A stretch of DNA of 64,000 bases from Mariniphaga sp. (GTDB taxonomy: Bacteria > Bacteroidota > Bacteroidia > Bacteroidales > Prolixibacteraceae): NCBI GenBank assembly GCA_019429205.1, contig JAHYIT010000003.1:1-64000 (forward strand). Direction: 5' to 3'. Below are positions 63,130 through 64,000 of the stretch, piece by piece (the stretch's first letter is position 1; every line of letters begins with the position of its first letter). A program made the translations under genes and the position numbers. The notes below the pieces were generated by a model. The model did not search any database, was not told the origin of the DNA, and saw only the letters and a program-made list of their open reading frames with translations.

Positions 63130-63474
63130 TCATCCTCCAGACCTCTTCACCTTATACCCTTCTGCTTTCAGCAACTCCATCACCCGTTCTCGAAAATCGC
63201 CCTGAATGAGAATTTCACCCTCTTTCACAGAACCACCAACCCCGCATTTGGTTTTCAGCATTTTCCCCAGTTCTTTTAAATCGTCTTCATCGCCCACAAA
63301 ACCGGTAACCAGCGTAACACTTTTGCCTTTCCGTTTTTTGCGGTCGAGGCTTACAATCAACTTTTGTTGTTGAGGCGGCAGAGTTTTCTCATCTTCACCA
63401 TTTTCTGTTTCATAATTAAAATCCGGATTGGTGGAATACACCGTACCCAGCCTGTCTTTCCAGTCGCTTGCCAT
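63130..63474 (-). CDS. SUI1/eIF1-like translation factor (YciH family)
   Basis: The 114-residue basic protein contains [40 protein letters not shown] then [36 protein letters not shown], the complete SUI1 fold of eIF1 and bacterial YciH. The N-terminal 40 residues are a flexible acidic linker. YciH resembles an initiation fidelity factor, with a limited known role in bacteria. It is monocistronic. Confidence 0.95.
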   Translation of the reverse strand: MASDWKDRLGTVYSTNPDFNYETENGEDEKTLPPQQQKLIVSLDRKKRKGKSVTLVTGFVGDEDDLKELGKMLKTKCGVGGSVKEGEILIQGDFRERVMELLKAEGYKVKRSGG

Positions 63475-63563
63475 GTTTTAATCCTTACTATTCAGATGAA
63501 CAAAGTTAGTTTTCTATACCATTTTTTTGTAACTTTTGGCTCGAATTTAAAAATGAAACAGAT

Positions 63564-64000
63564 ATGAAAGCTATAATCATTCAAATCTTTCTGGCAGTAA
63601 TGCTGCCGTTTGCCGCATTCAGCCAGCAACAGGAAACACCGCCCATTATCATTGAAAAAATATCAGACAATTTATTTCAGCTTCTGGGTGGCCGCGGAGC
63701 GAACGGAGGTTTTTACATTGGTGAAAATGAAGTTCTGGTCATTGACTCAAAAATGGATAAAGAGTCGGTGGAAGGCATTTTCACAGCCATTCAGGGTTTT
63801 ACCAAAAAGCCGGTCAGGTATCTGATAAACACCCATGCCGATGGCGACCATGTAAACGGAAATGAATTTTTCCCGAAAAACGTAACCATCATCGCCCATG
63901 AAAACTGCCGGAATGAATTTTTCCTTCCCGGGCGTGACGGTTCACCTTCGCGATGGAACAACGAAGAACTTTTACCTTTTGTTCCGCAGGTAACATTTAA
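63564..64000 (+). CDS. MBL-fold metallohydrolase, 3' end outside window
   Basis: The ATG at 63564 opens a frame without stop to the window end (145 codons). A Sec signal (AIIIQIFLAVMLPFAAFSQ) precedes LFQLLGGRGANGGFYIGENE and the zinc site, NTHADGDHVNGNEFF (His-x-Asp-x-Asp-His pattern). The rest is missing. Exported MBL proteins of this kind include beta-lactamase-like and other hydrolases; the substrate cannot be guessed. Confidence 0.9.
   Translation, partial: MKAIIIQIFLAVMLPFAAFSQQQETPPIIIEKISDNLFQLLGGRGANGGFYIGENEVLVIDSKMDKESVEGIFTAIQGFTKKPVRYLINTHADGDHVNGNEFFPKNVTIIAHENCRNEFFLPGRDGSPSRWNNEELLPFVPQVTF

Overview
The window reads as chromosome from a member of the Bacteroidota, most likely a Marinilabiliales/Prolixibacteraceae-type environmental or gut bacterium. 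The phylum rests on a SusD-family protein, several proteins with type IX secretion (T9SS) C-terminal sorting domains, promoters with the Bacteroidota pattern (TTTG or TTG, 19-20 bases, TAnnTTTG), a general lack of Shine-Dalgarno sites, and many families largely confined to the phylum (DUF4301, DUF4954, DUF6340, FISUMP lipoproteins). The order-level guess is inference only. No rRNA, tRNA, CRISPR array or prophage was seen.

Layout. 0-10 kb: the 3' part of a susD gene, a CstA-type carrier, and three exported FAD-dependent oxidoreductases of the xanthan-lyase-like FAD_oxidored family. Each of the three has a different export signal: Sec, lipoprotein, and Tat. An unusual octamer/decamer repeat array and REP-like hairpins lie between them. 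10-20.4 kb: small secreted or unknown proteins, a VTT membrane protein, DUF4954, a PAS/LuxR regulator, Mn-type superoxide dismutase with a clear promoter and terminator, a GlsB/YeaQ protein and an FHS-type MFS sugar carrier. This stretch also holds stubs of glmS, an Ada-type methyltransferase and probably a MATE pump, each reduced by deletion. 20.4-36.9 kb: ThuA, a 1421-residue AsmA-like envelope protein, a lipase, a TPR protein, DUF4301, an orphan antitoxin followed by a deleted toxin stub, two radical SAM proteins, a two-domain acyltransferase of the glycine/ornithine-lipid type, and a cupin. 37-42 kb: a four-helix-bundle (IVP-type) gene between two similar ~155-base repeat blocks, then popT-aroE, a MazF-type toxin-antitoxin pair, a tyrosine phosphatase, a MaoC protein and an EamA carrier. 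42-50.4 kb: a DUF1080 protein, an M28 peptidase, and a tight operon of a von Willebrand-like membrane protein followed by three DUF6340 lipoproteins, the third frameshifted.

50.5-64 kb: a GH51 arabinofuranosidase and a GH43-like lipoprotein are separated by CvfB and an 8-kb same-strand block of secreted proteins. That block holds a lipoprotein, an S8 protease with a T9SS tail, and a duplicated two-gene module (FISUMP lipoprotein plus papain-like protease). The two FISUMP genes are identical for 363 bases at the 5' end and then diverge abruptly, with a strong drop in GC. The second module is broken by an IS4-family element with a 5-base target duplication, by a Trp-to-stop change, and by truncation of its protease. 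The window ends inside an MBL-fold hydrolase.

The strongest candidates for something new are the constant-5'/variable-3' FISUMP module, the IVP gene with its flanking repeat blocks, the octamer/decamer array, and the recurring deletion-stub genes. All functional statements come from reading motifs and family resemblance; no database search was run.
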